This document shows, in pieces, positions 26,669-34,251 of a DNA stretch of 64,000 nt. Positions within the stretch are counted from its first letter, which is position 1. The number at the start of each line of letters is the position of its first letter. Both the position numbers and the translations under genes were made by a program. The notes under the pieces are model-generated. The model was not told the origin of the DNA, made no database searches, and worked only from the letters and a program-made list of their open reading frames with translations. This stretch comes from Sedimentitalea xiamensis. GTDB taxonomy: Bacteria > Pseudomonadota > Alphaproteobacteria > Rhodobacterales > Rhodobacteraceae. The DNA lies in NCBI RefSeq assembly GCF_030164465.1, contig NZ_JASNJE010000004.1, forward strand, positions 1-64,000. Reading direction: 5' to 3'.

Positions 26669-28492
26669 CTATTCCACCGTCACGGATTTCGCGAGGTTGC
26701 GCGGCTGGTCGACGTCGGTGCCCTTGGCGACCGCCGTGTGATAGGCCAGAAGTTGCGCCGGAACCGCATAGAGGATCGGCGTCAGGCTGTCATGCACGCG
26801 GGGCATCCGGATGGTCGTCCAGACCCCGTCCCGCGCTTCGTCGATGCCGCGCTCGTCGGAGATGAGGATCACCTTGCCCTTGCGCGCCATGACCTCCTGC
26901 ATGTTGGACACCGTCTTGTCGAACAGCGCATCGCGCGGTGCCATCACGACGACCGGCATCTGTTGGTCGATCAGGGCGATTGGGCCATGCTTGAGTTCGC
27001 CTGACGCGTAAGCTTCGGCGTGTATATAACTGATTTCCTTTAATTTCAACGCACCCTCAAGAGCTAGGGGATACATCAGTCCACGCCCCAGGAACAACAC
27101 GTCACGGGCTTCGCTCAGCTGTTGGGCGGCGGCGTGGATCGCGTCGTTCTGGTCCAGCGCCACGTTCAGGACAGCTGGCAATCCGCGCAGGGCCGAGACA
27201 TGGTCGGACAGGGTGTTGGCGGAAAGCGTACCGCGATCCGCTGCGGCCTTGAGCGCCAGCATCAGCAAGACGGACAACTGGCAGGTGAAGGCCTTGGTCG
27301 AGGCGACGCCGATTTCCACGCCGGCATGGATCGGCAGGGCCAGATCGCTTTCCCGCGCGATGGAGCTTTCGGGCACGTTGACCACCGACACGATGCTGTC
27401 GGCCTTGCCGGCGCAATAGCGCAGAGCGGCGAGCGTGTCGGCGGTTTCGCCGGACTGGCTGACGAAAAGCGCTAGGGTTCCCTCCGGGACGGGCGGTTCG
27501 CGATAGCGGAATTCGCTGGCGACATCGACCTCGACCGGCAGGCGAGCCAGTTGTTCGAACCAGTATTTCGCCGTCAGACAGGCATAGTAGGCGGTGCCGC
27601 AGGCCACCATGGTCAGACGCTGCACTTGCGTGAAATCGAGTCCCTTGCCCGGCAGGATCACCCCGTCTTCGCCGCTGGGCAGATAGTGCCGGATCGCGTC
27701 GCCGATGACCTCGGGCTGCTCGGCGATTTCCTTGGCCATGAAGTGCTTGTGTCCCGCCTTGTCCACGCGGGTGGTGTCGATCTGGATCACCTTGACCGCC
27801 CGGTTGGCCAGCTTGCCCCTTGCATCGTGGATCGTCACCCCGGCGCGGGTCAGGACCGCGCGGTCGCCTTCCTCCAGGTAGGTGATGCGGTCGGTGAGCG
27901 GCGCGAGCGCGATGGCGTCGCTGCCGATGAACATTTCCCCGTCGCCGTGTCCGATGGCGAGCGGCGACCCCTTGCGGGCGGCAATGATCAGATCGTCCTG
28001 CCCGTCAAACAGGAACGCCAGCGCGAACGCGCCTTCCAGCCGGTCCAGCGCCTTGTTGGCGGCCGCCACCGGGTCGGCGCCCTCGCGCATGTAGAATTCC
28101 GTCAGCAGCGCCACGGTTTCGGTGTCGGTTTCAGTGGCGAAACGCACGCCATTGGCGGCCAGTTCGGCCCGCAGTTCGCGGTAATTTTCAATGATGCCAT
28201 TATGCACCACCGCGACGTTGCCGGCCCGATGCGGGTGGGCGTTGTTCACCGTCGGCGCGCCATGTGTCGCCCAGCGGGTATGGCCGATGCCGGATTTCCC
28301 GGCGAGCGGCTGGTGCACCAGCAGGTCCGACAGGTTGACCAGCTTGCCGACGGCGCGGCGGCGGTCCAGAGCACCGTTGTTGACGGTCGCGATCCCGGCG
28401 CTGTCATAGCCGCGGTATTCCAGCCGCTTCAGCGCTTCGACCAGAATCGGGGCGACTTCGTGGCTGCCCAGGACGCCTACGATACCACACAT
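26669..28492 (-). CDS. glmS: glutamine-fructose-6-phosphate aminotransferase (isomerizing)
   Basis: 607 residues, standard length. Makes glucosamine-6-phosphate, the entry to peptidoglycan and LPS amino sugars. The N-terminal glutaminase domain begins MCGIVGVLG with nucleophile Cys2 (after Met removal Cys1) and contains HTRWATHGAPT and HNGIIENYRELR. Two SIS isomerase domains follow, with SQSGETADT and CQLSVLLMLALK, ending in LAKSVTVE. It starts 2 bp after the glmU stop, so both UDP-GlcNAc pathway genes share one transcript. No glmS ribozyme-like leader is possible in that spacing. Confidence 0.98.
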   Translation of the reverse strand: MCGIVGVLGSHEVAPILVEALKRLEYRGYDSAGIATVNNGALDRRRAVGKLVNLSDLLVHQPLAGKSGIGHTRWATHGAPTVNNAHPHRAGNVAVVHNGIIENYRELRAELAANGVRFATETDTETVALLTEFYMREGADPVAAANKALDRLEGAFALAFLFDGQDDLIIAARKGSPLAIGHGDGEMFIGSDAIALAPLTDRITYLEEGDRAVLTRAGVTIHDARGKLANRAVKVIQIDTTRVDKAGHKHFMAKEIAEQPEVIGDAIRHYLPSGEDGVILPGKGLDFTQVQRLTMVACGTAYYACLTAKYWFEQLARLPVEVDVASEFRYREPPVPEGTLALFVSQSGETADTLAALRYCAGKADSIVSVVNVPESSIARESDLALPIHAGVEIGVASTKAFTCQLSVLLMLALKAAADRGTLSANTLSDHVSALRGLPAVLNVALDQNDAIHAAAQQLSEARDVLFLGRGLMYPLALEGALKLKEISYIHAEAYASGELKHGPIALIDQQMPVVVMAPRDALFDKTVSNMQEVMARKGKVILISDERGIDEARDGVWTTIRMPRVHDSLTPILYAVPAQLLAYHTAVAKGTDVDQPRNLAKSVTVE

Positions 28493-28494
28493 CT

Positions 28495-29847
28495 CTATTT
28501 TCCCTCGTCGCGCCGGGCCTTGCGGGCCTTCAGCATTTCAAACAGCTTGCGTGCCCGGCCCGGCTTGTTGTCCTGTTTCGCCCGCGCCACCGCCAGGGCA
28601 TCGGCATCCACGTCGCGGGTGATCACCGATCCGGTCGCGGTCATGGCCCGGTCGCCGACCGTGACCGGGGCGACCAGCATGGTATTGGACCCGATGAACG
28701 CCCCGGCGCCGATCGTGGTGTGGTGTTTCATGACGCCGTCATAGTTGCAGGTTATGGTCCCGGCTCCGATATTGGCGGCCGCGCCCACCGTGGCGTCGCC
28801 GATATAGGACAGGTGGTTGATCTTCGCGCCTTCCGCAACCTGCGCGTTCTTGATTTCCACGAAATTTCCCACGCGGGTGTCTTCGGCCAGTTCCGCGCCG
28901 GGGCGCAGGCGGGCATAGGGGCCGACGGTCGCGCCGCGGCTGACATGACAGCCTTCGAGATGCGAAAAGGCGCGGATCGTCGCGCCGCTTTCCACGGTGA
29001 CGCCGGGACCGAACACGACATGGGGTTCGACCACCGTGTCGCGGCCGATCACCGTGTCCTGGGCCAGATAGACCGTGTCCGGAGCCATCAGCATCACGCC
29101 CGACGTCAGCAGGTCGGCACGGGCGCGGGACTGGAACACGGCCTCCGCCGCCGCCAGTTCCTGGCGCGAATTTATCCCCATGGTCTCGGCCTCGTCGCAG
29201 CTGACGACCGATGCGGACAGCCCGCGGGCGCGGGCCAGCGCCACGATGTCCGTGAGATAGTATTCACCCGCCGCATTGTCCTTGCCGACCGCCGCGATCA
29301 GGTCGAACAGGGTCGCGGCGTCGCAGGCGAGCAACCCGCTGTTGCACAGCGTGATGGCGCGTTCCGTTTCCGTCGCATCCTTGTATTCGACGATCCCGAG
29401 CAACTCGTCGCCCTGCGTGAGCAGGCGTCCGTAGCGCGCCGGGTCCCCGGCCTGAAACCCGAGCACCACGAGGTCACGGCGCTTGCGTGCGGCGATCATG
29501 CGCCCCAGCGTCTCGGGTTGCAGGAAGGGCGTGTCGCCGTAAAGCACCACCACATCGCCCGAAAACCCGTTCAGCACCGCCCGCGCCTGGCGGACCGCAT
29601 GCGCGGTGCCAAGCTGTTCGGCCTGCACCACGATCTCGGCCCGTTCGTCTTCCGCCTCCGCCACCGCGGTCACGGCCTCGGCCCCATGGCCTGCGACGAT
29701 CACCACGCGGTCGGGATCCAGCGCGGCGCCGGCCCGCATTGCGTGCACCAGCATCGGCACCTGCGCGATCGGATGCAGCACCTTGGGCAGGTCGGATTCC
29801 ATCCGGGTGCCCTTGCCGGCGGCCAGAATGACCAATGCAATACTCAT
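28495..29847 (-). CDS. glmU: bifunctional GlcNAc-1-phosphate uridyltransferase / glucosamine-1-phosphate acetyltransferase
   Basis: 450 residues. The N-terminal nucleotidyltransferase starts VILAAGKGTRMESDLPKVLH and has VLYGDTPFL; the C-terminal left-handed beta-helix acetyltransferase is seen as isoleucine/valine hexapeptide repeats from residue ~250, including NFVEIKNAQ, NHLSYIGDA and GAGTITCNYDG. It makes UDP-GlcNAc in the cytosol. As first gene of the leftward run glmU-glmS-PNPOx-AlkD it is divergent from gph; the 130-bp gap between them must hold both promoters, though I could not assign clear hexamers. Confidence 0.97.
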   Translation of the reverse strand: MSIALVILAAGKGTRMESDLPKVLHPIAQVPMLVHAMRAGAALDPDRVVIVAGHGAEAVTAVAEAEDERAEIVVQAEQLGTAHAVRQARAVLNGFSGDVVVLYGDTPFLQPETLGRMIAARKRRDLVVLGFQAGDPARYGRLLTQGDELLGIVEYKDATETERAITLCNSGLLACDAATLFDLIAAVGKDNAAGEYYLTDIVALARARGLSASVVSCDEAETMGINSRQELAAAEAVFQSRARADLLTSGVMLMAPDTVYLAQDTVIGRDTVVEPHVVFGPGVTVESGATIRAFSHLEGCHVSRGATVGPYARLRPGAELAEDTRVGNFVEIKNAQVAEGAKINHLSYIGDATVGAAANIGAGTITCNYDGVMKHHTTIGAGAFIGSNTMLVAPVTVGDRAMTATGSVITRDVDADALAVARAKQDNKPGRARKLFEMLKARKARRDEGK

Positions 29848-29977
29848 ATGATTTCTCTTTGTGTTTTTCGTGCGCCCGTTTTATCCGCTTGGGACCACAA
29901 GGCAAGCGGCGCGGCGTTCAAACAAGGTTGCGGGCTGCAACATCGGTGCGCGGATTGGCGCCGGAACGGAGGGCGGG

Positions 29978-30640
29978 ATGCGGACGGTTATTTTCGATCT
30001 TGACGGCACGCTGGCTGACACGTCGGGCGATCTGATCGCCGCCGCCAATGTCTGTTTCCGCAAGATGGGGGCGGGCGACGTGCTGGTGCCGGGCGCGGAC
30101 GCCGGAATTGCGCTGCGCGGCGGCAGGATGATGCTGACGCGCGGGCTGGAACGGCTGGACCGTTTCGACGAAGCCCTGGTCGATCAATACTATCCGGTGC
30201 TGCTTGACGCCTATGCCGACGCGATCGACACCCATACCGAACTCTATCCCGGCGCGATGGCCGCGGTCGAGGCGCTGAAGACGCAGGGTTATGGCGTTGG
30301 CATCTGCACCAACAAGCCGGAGGCGCTGGCCGAATTGCTGCTCACCCGGCTCAACATCCGCGACGCCTTCGCCTCCATGGTCGGGGCGGACACGCTGCCG
30401 GTTCGAAAGCCGGATCCGGAACCCCTGCGCGAGGCCGCCCGCCGCGCCGGCGGAGACCCGGCGATGTGCGTGCTGATCGGGGATTCGGACACCGACCGCA
30501 ACACGGCGCGGGCGGCCGGGGTGCCGTCGGTGCTCGTCACCTTCGGTCCTTCCGGCGCCGACATGGCGGCGCTGGAACCCGACGCGCTCCTCGATCGGTT
30601 CGAGGACCTTCCGGGGATCGTGTCCGGCTTGATCGGCTGA
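29978..30640 (+). CDS. gph: phosphoglycolate phosphatase, HAD family
   Basis: 220 residues from ATG 29978, preceded by GGAGGG. HAD motifs: FDLDGTLADT (nucleophile and acid/base Asp), ICTNKP (motif II Thr), KPDPEPL (motif III Lys) and GDSDTDRNTARAAG (motif IV). It removes the 2-phosphoglycolate formed by RuBisCO oxygenation or DNA repair. The same family includes other small-phosphate phosphatases, so the substrate is probable rather than certain. A much longer in-frame extension to 29861 exists but lacks similarity. The end meets a decayed MmgE/PrpD gene on the opposite strand. Confidence 0.85.
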   Translation: MRTVIFDLDGTLADTSGDLIAAANVCFRKMGAGDVLVPGADAGIALRGGRMMLTRGLERLDRFDEALVDQYYPVLLDAYADAIDTHTELYPGAMAAVEALKTQGYGVGICTNKPEALAELLLTRLNIRDAFASMVGADTLPVRKPDPEPLREAARRAGGDPAMCVLIGDSDTDRNTARAAGVPSVLVTFGPSGADMAALEPDALLDRFEDLPGIVSGLIG

Positions 30641-30642
30641 CA

Positions 30643-31269
30643 GAGAAGGTCGTTCAGGGAAGACAGGTCGCGGCCGGGCAGGTCGTGCAAGGCGGAGTCT
30701 GTCCAGGCGGCACGGTCCGGACCGAGCGCGGGACCGGCAAGCGCCTGATACTCCGCCCGCGGTTCCGGCTCTGTCGGGGGGCTGCGGCAATCCCGGCGTG
30801 GCGTCACGCCAGCTGCCGACCCGGTCCAGCCCCATCGACCGCACCCCGGCTTTCGGATGCGTGGTGGTCGCAGGCCGCGGCCTGCTGCGTGATGGCGGCC
30901 CGGCAGCCGAACTCGTAACCCATCACGATCGTTGTCACAAACTCCGATCCCGAAGCGCGGCTCTGATACCCGAAGGCAAGGGTGGCGGGGAACAGCGGAC
31001 AGCCGACACGCCCCTTGGCGGGGTTGAACCCGTCATGCCCGTCCAGCGAATCGATCGTCATACCGGCCGCCAGGGCGACGCCGGCCACGTTGGCCCTGCG
31101 CGCATCGAACGGCATCGGCGCCGTGCCGCCGAATGTATCAGCGGCATGGGCTCGGATGATCGACGACAGCGGTTCCGGTCAGGTCGAGCGCTCAAGGTTC
31201 GGCGCGGGTTCTCTCCGTGGGGGGCAGGTCCGACCGGTGCAGAGCATGAATGAAATCGATCGCGCCCAT
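30643..31269 (-). pseudogene. decayed MmgE/PrpD-family gene
   Basis: Reading three minus-strand frames in order reconstructs an MmgE/PrpD protein. It begins MGAIDFIHALHRSDLPP at 31269, meets a TGA stop at 31192-31194 and continues in frame as ALDLTGTAVVDHPS. A frameshift near 31145-31180 then leads to IIRAHAADTFGGTAP and MTIDSLDGHDGFNPAKG, running to a second break at 30804. The C-terminal part resumes in another frame as EYQALAGPALGPDRAA and RDLSSLNDLL, ending near 30643. An intact member is roughly 450 residues; here well under half remains, so the middle is deleted. Members are 2-methylcitrate dehydratases and relatives; original substrate unknown. Confidence 0.75.
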
Positions 31270-31330
31270 GGCCAGGAAACCCGGGCGCGGCCGCCGCCCT
31301 GTCCGGTTCCTTCGCGGCATGTCGCGTCTT

Positions 31331-31385
31331 TTCTTCCTCTTGCCGGAAATACTCCGGGGAGCGCGAGGGGCTGGCCCCTCGCTCC
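31331..31385 (+). repeat. AAATACTCC intergenic repeat with hairpin (copy 1)
   Basis: Contains CTTCCTCTTGC, three variable bases and AAATACTCC, followed by an imperfect hairpin: GGAGCG-CG-AGGGGC (31358-31371) pairs with GCCCCTCGCTCC (31374-31385) with a 2-base bulge. The same head occurs in three other gaps of this window (37388, 45350, and inverted at 60949). It lies in the 186-bp space between the broken MmgE/PrpD gene and the aminotransferase gene. It may act as a terminator or be a mobile-type repeat. Confidence 0.6.
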
Positions 31386-31455
31386 GCCCTTTGCACCTTT
31401 CGCCAGTCGCCCGATCTCTCTTGACCCGCCCGCCGGCGCGCTTCACAACCGGATC

Positions 31456-32664
31456 ATGACAGAACGGTTCACCGGAAGCTTCACGCAGCAGGAACCCATC
31501 CCCGAGGCGGGGATCGCCGCGGCTCTGGCCGTATTGCAAAGCGGTCGATTGCATCGCTACAACCTTGCGCCGGGCGAGATCGGGGAAACCGCCCTGCTGG
31601 AAGAGGAATTCGCCGCGTTCACCGGGGCGCGCTACTGCCTGGCGGTCGCGTCGGGCGGATATGCAATGGCCACGGCCCTGCGCGCGGTCGGGGTCGGACC
31701 GGGCGACCGGGTGCTGTCCAACGCCTTCACTCTCGCGCCGGTGCCGGGGGCCATCGCCTCTGTCGGGGCGCAACCGGTTTTCGTCGGCGTGACCGAAGAC
31801 CTGACCATCGACCTGCGCGACCTCGCCGCCAAGGCGGACGAGGCGGATGTGCTCCTGCTCAGCCATATGCGCGGCCATATCTGCGACATGGACCGCCTGA
31901 TGGAGGTCTGCGGCGATGCCGGGATCAGGGTCATCGAGGATTGCGCTCATACGATGGGGGCCAGCTGGCGCGGTGTCGCTTCGGGACGGCACGGGGCGAT
32001 CGGGTGCTATTCCTGCCAGACCTACAAGCACGTGAATTCCGGCGAAGGCGGATTGCTGGTCACGGATGACGCCGATCTGGCGGCCCGCGCGATCATGCTG
32101 TCGGGGTCCTACATGCTCTACGACCGCCACCGGGCCGCCCCGCCGCCCGAGGCGTTCGAGCGGATCAAGTATCACACGCCGAATATTTCCGGACGCATGG
32201 ACAACCTGCGCGCGGCCATCCTGCGTCCGCAACTGGCGGATCTGGCGAAACAGGTCGATCGCTGGAACGCCCGCTATCGCGCGCTGGAAGACGGGCTGCG
32301 CGGCACCCCCGGTCTGACCCTGATCCCGCGCCCCGATGCGGAATCCTTCGTCGGATCGTCCTTCCAGTTTCTGCTGCTGGACTGGACGGGCGACTCCGTG
32401 ACGGAGGTCCTGGACCGATGCGAGCGCCGGGGTGTCGAACTGAAATGGTTCGGCGCGCCCGAACCGCTGGCCTTTACCTCCCGCTACGACAGCTGGCGTT
32501 ACGCCGATGCACCGGCAATGCCGGAGAGCGACCGGATTCTGGCCGGAATTCTGGACATGCGGGTGCCGCTGACGTTTTCGCTGCAAGACTGCGCGCTGAT
32601 CGCCAGGATCATCCGGGCCGAAGTCGGGACAGTCTACCAGGCCGGCGCTGTCCGATCTGCTTGA
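31456..32664 (+). CDS. DegT/DnrJ/EryC1-family PLP aminotransferase
   Basis: 402 residues from ATG 31456. Family features: an N-terminal YNLAPGEIGETALLEEEFAAFTGARYCLAVASGGYAM, VIEDCAHTMGASW with the PLP-ring Asp, and the Schiff-base lysine in CQTYKHVNSGEGG. Members use PLP to aminate keto-sugars or, as dehydratases or aminotransferases, other small ketones. There are no nucleotide-sugar genes beside it, so a sugar role is uncertain. The codons 5' of 31456 belong to the non-coding gap and the pseudogene. It is followed by 135 bp before the leucine operon. Confidence 0.85.
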   Translation: MTERFTGSFTQQEPIPEAGIAAALAVLQSGRLHRYNLAPGEIGETALLEEEFAAFTGARYCLAVASGGYAMATALRAVGVGPGDRVLSNAFTLAPVPGAIASVGAQPVFVGVTEDLTIDLRDLAAKADEADVLLLSHMRGHICDMDRLMEVCGDAGIRVIEDCAHTMGASWRGVASGRHGAIGCYSCQTYKHVNSGEGGLLVTDDADLAARAIMLSGSYMLYDRHRAAPPPEAFERIKYHTPNISGRMDNLRAAILRPQLADLAKQVDRWNARYRALEDGLRGTPGLTLIPRPDAESFVGSSFQFLLLDWTGDSVTEVLDRCERRGVELKWFGAPEPLAFTSRYDSWRYADAPAMPESDRILAGILDMRVPLTFSLQDCALIARIIRAEVGTVYQAGAVRSA

Positions 32665-32762
32665 TCGTCCGGTCGTCCGCGCCGGCGCGGCTTCGTCGTC
32701 CGGACCGGCGAACGGTGGCCGAGTCATGGCGATTGACCGACTCGGGCGGCGCTGTTAAAGAT

Positions 32763-32784
32763 TTATTGAACGGACGTTCATTAA
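32763..32784. promoter_or_regulatory. palindromic operator candidate upstream of ivd
   Basis: A near-perfect inverted repeat: left arm TTATTGAACG (32763-32772), a GA spacer, right arm CGTTCATTAA (32775-32784); 9 of 10 positions pair. It ends 3 bases before the ribosome site CGGAGG and 15 bases before the ivd ATG, where a bound repressor would block initiation. Size and spacing fit a TetR- or GntR-type dimer. No regulator gene lies in the window, so the cognate protein is unknown; a leucine- or acyl-CoA-responsive repressor is the obvious candidate. Confidence 0.6.
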
Positions 32785-32799
32785 ATCGGAGGACCCCGG

Positions 32800-33960
32800 A
32801 TGTTCAACGCCACCATGCAATTCGATCTTGGCGAAGATGTAAACGCGCTGCGCGACATGGTGCACCGCTGGGCGCAGGAAAAGATCAAGCCGATTGCGGC
32901 AGACGTGGATCGGGACAACGTCTTTCCGGCCCATCTCTGGGCCGAGATGGGGGATCTGGGGTTGCTCGGGATAACCGTGCCGGAAGAATACGGCGGCGCC
33001 GGCATGTCCTACCTTGCGCATGTGATCGCGGTCGAGGAAATCGCGCGGGCGAGCGCGTCGGTCTCGCTGTCCTATGGCGCCCATTCGAACCTTTGCGTCA
33101 ACCAGATCAAGCTGAACGGAACCGAAGAGCAGAAGCGCAAGTATCTGCCCGGCCTGATTTCCGGCGCTCATGTCGGCGCCCTGGCGATGTCCGAAGCCGG
33201 GGCGGGGTCGGATGTCGTCAGCATGAAACTGCAGGCCGAAAAGCGAAACGGATACTACCGGCTGAACGGCAACAAATACTGGATCACCAACGGTCCGGAT
33301 GCGGATACGCTCGTCGTCTACGCCAAAACCGCTCCTGACGCGGGCAGCAAGGGGATCACGGCTTTCCTGATCGAGAAGAGCTTCAAGGGGTTTTCCACGA
33401 GCCGTCATTTCGACAAGCTGGGCATGCGCGGTTCGAACACGGCGGAACTGATCTTCGAAGACTGCGAAGTGCCCTTTGAGAACGTGCTCGGGGAAGAGGG
33501 CAAGGGGGTGCGCGTCCTGATGTCGGGCCTGGACTACGAACGCGTCGTTCTGGCCGGGATCGGCACCGGGATCATGGCGGCCTGCCTGGACGAAATCATG
33601 CCCTACATGGCAGAGCGCAAGCAGTTCGGCCAGCCGATCGGATCTTTCCAGCTGATGCAGGGCAAGATGGCCGACATGTATACGGCGATGAATTCGGCCC
33701 GCGCCTATGTCTACGAGGTTGCGAAAGCCTGCGACCGGGGCGACGTCACCCGGCAGGACGCGGCGGCCTGCTGCCTTTATGCCTCGGAGCAGGCGATGGT
33801 TCAGGCGCATCAGGCGGTGCAGGCGATGGGCGGCGCGGGCTATCTTTCGGACAACCCGGTCGGACGCATTTTCCGGGATGCCAAACTGATGGAGATCGGC
33901 GCCGGGACGAGCGAAATCCGCCGCATGCTGGTGGGGCGCGAGATGATGGCCGCGATGTAG
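32800..33960 (+). CDS. ivd: isovaleryl-CoA dehydrogenase
   Basis: 386-residue FAD acyl-CoA dehydrogenase, first committed step of leucine breakdown after the branched-chain keto-acid dehydrogenase, passing electrons to ETF. Blocks: [36 protein letters not shown], which is typical of [30 protein letters not shown], and the C-terminal [14 protein letters not shown]. The active-site Glu in IVD lies in the [10 protein letters not shown] segment, present here. The following mccBA, lyase and hydratase genes confirm the pathway. Confidence 0.95.
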   Translation: MFNATMQFDLGEDVNALRDMVHRWAQEKIKPIAADVDRDNVFPAHLWAEMGDLGLLGITVPEEYGGAGMSYLAHVIAVEEIARASASVSLSYGAHSNLCVNQIKLNGTEEQKRKYLPGLISGAHVGALAMSEAGAGSDVVSMKLQAEKRNGYYRLNGNKYWITNGPDADTLVVYAKTAPDAGSKGITAFLIEKSFKGFSTSRHFDKLGMRGSNTAELIFEDCEVPFENVLGEEGKGVRVLMSGLDYERVVLAGIGTGIMAACLDEIMPYMAERKQFGQPIGSFQLMQGKMADMYTAMNSARAYVYEVAKACDRGDVTRQDAAACCLYASEQAMVQAHQAVQAMGGAGYLSDNPVGRIFRDAKLMEIGAGTSEIRRMLVGREMMAAM

Positions 33961-34049
33961 TGTCCGGCCAGGGATCGACCCGCGAGCCTGAAAGGCAGCG
34001 GATCGATCCGGTGGCGCGGCGTTTCGCTGCGCCGGACGACGGGAAAGGA

Positions 34050-34165
34050 TCGGAAACGGTGCACCTAGCTGAGACCAACCACGACAGGATCGATTTTGAC
34101 CGTGCCGGTCGGCGCGCCGTTCAACGTGACATCGCTTTCGATGCCGAAGGTCCAGTTGCCCCGGG
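34050..34165 (-). pseudogene. ompW C-terminal remnant
   Basis: Minus-strand reading gives NWTFGIESD, then VTLNGAPTGTVKIDPVVVGLS, a TAG at 34065-34067, then VHRF. This matches the last two beta-strands of OmpW-type outer-membrane proteins (…TLNG…G…DP-x-V…G-Y-RF), with one codon changed to a stop, the Tyr of the last strand changed to His, and the final stop read as CGA. No start or earlier strands are recognisable, so it is a relic of roughly 40 codons in the 291-bp ivd/synthetase gap. I see nothing else convincing in that gap. Confidence 0.5.
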
Positions 34166-34251
34166 ATTGAACCTTCCCAATGCCGGGGTGCGCCGCGACT
34201 CAAATCGGATCGGCGCAATGCCGGCCATGCGCAACGGGAACGGTTGACGCG

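Noticed and set aside
30982-31455. Long N-terminal extension of the DegT aminotransferase frame
   Set aside because: This region holds the antisense MmgE/PrpD remnant and an intergenic repeat; aminotransferase similarity begins only at the ATG at 31456.
33960-34247. 95-codon plus-strand frame between ivd and the acyl-CoA synthetase gene
   Set aside because: No ribosome site of note, Arg/Asp-rich composition and no family; the opposite strand gives a better explanation (ompW remnant).
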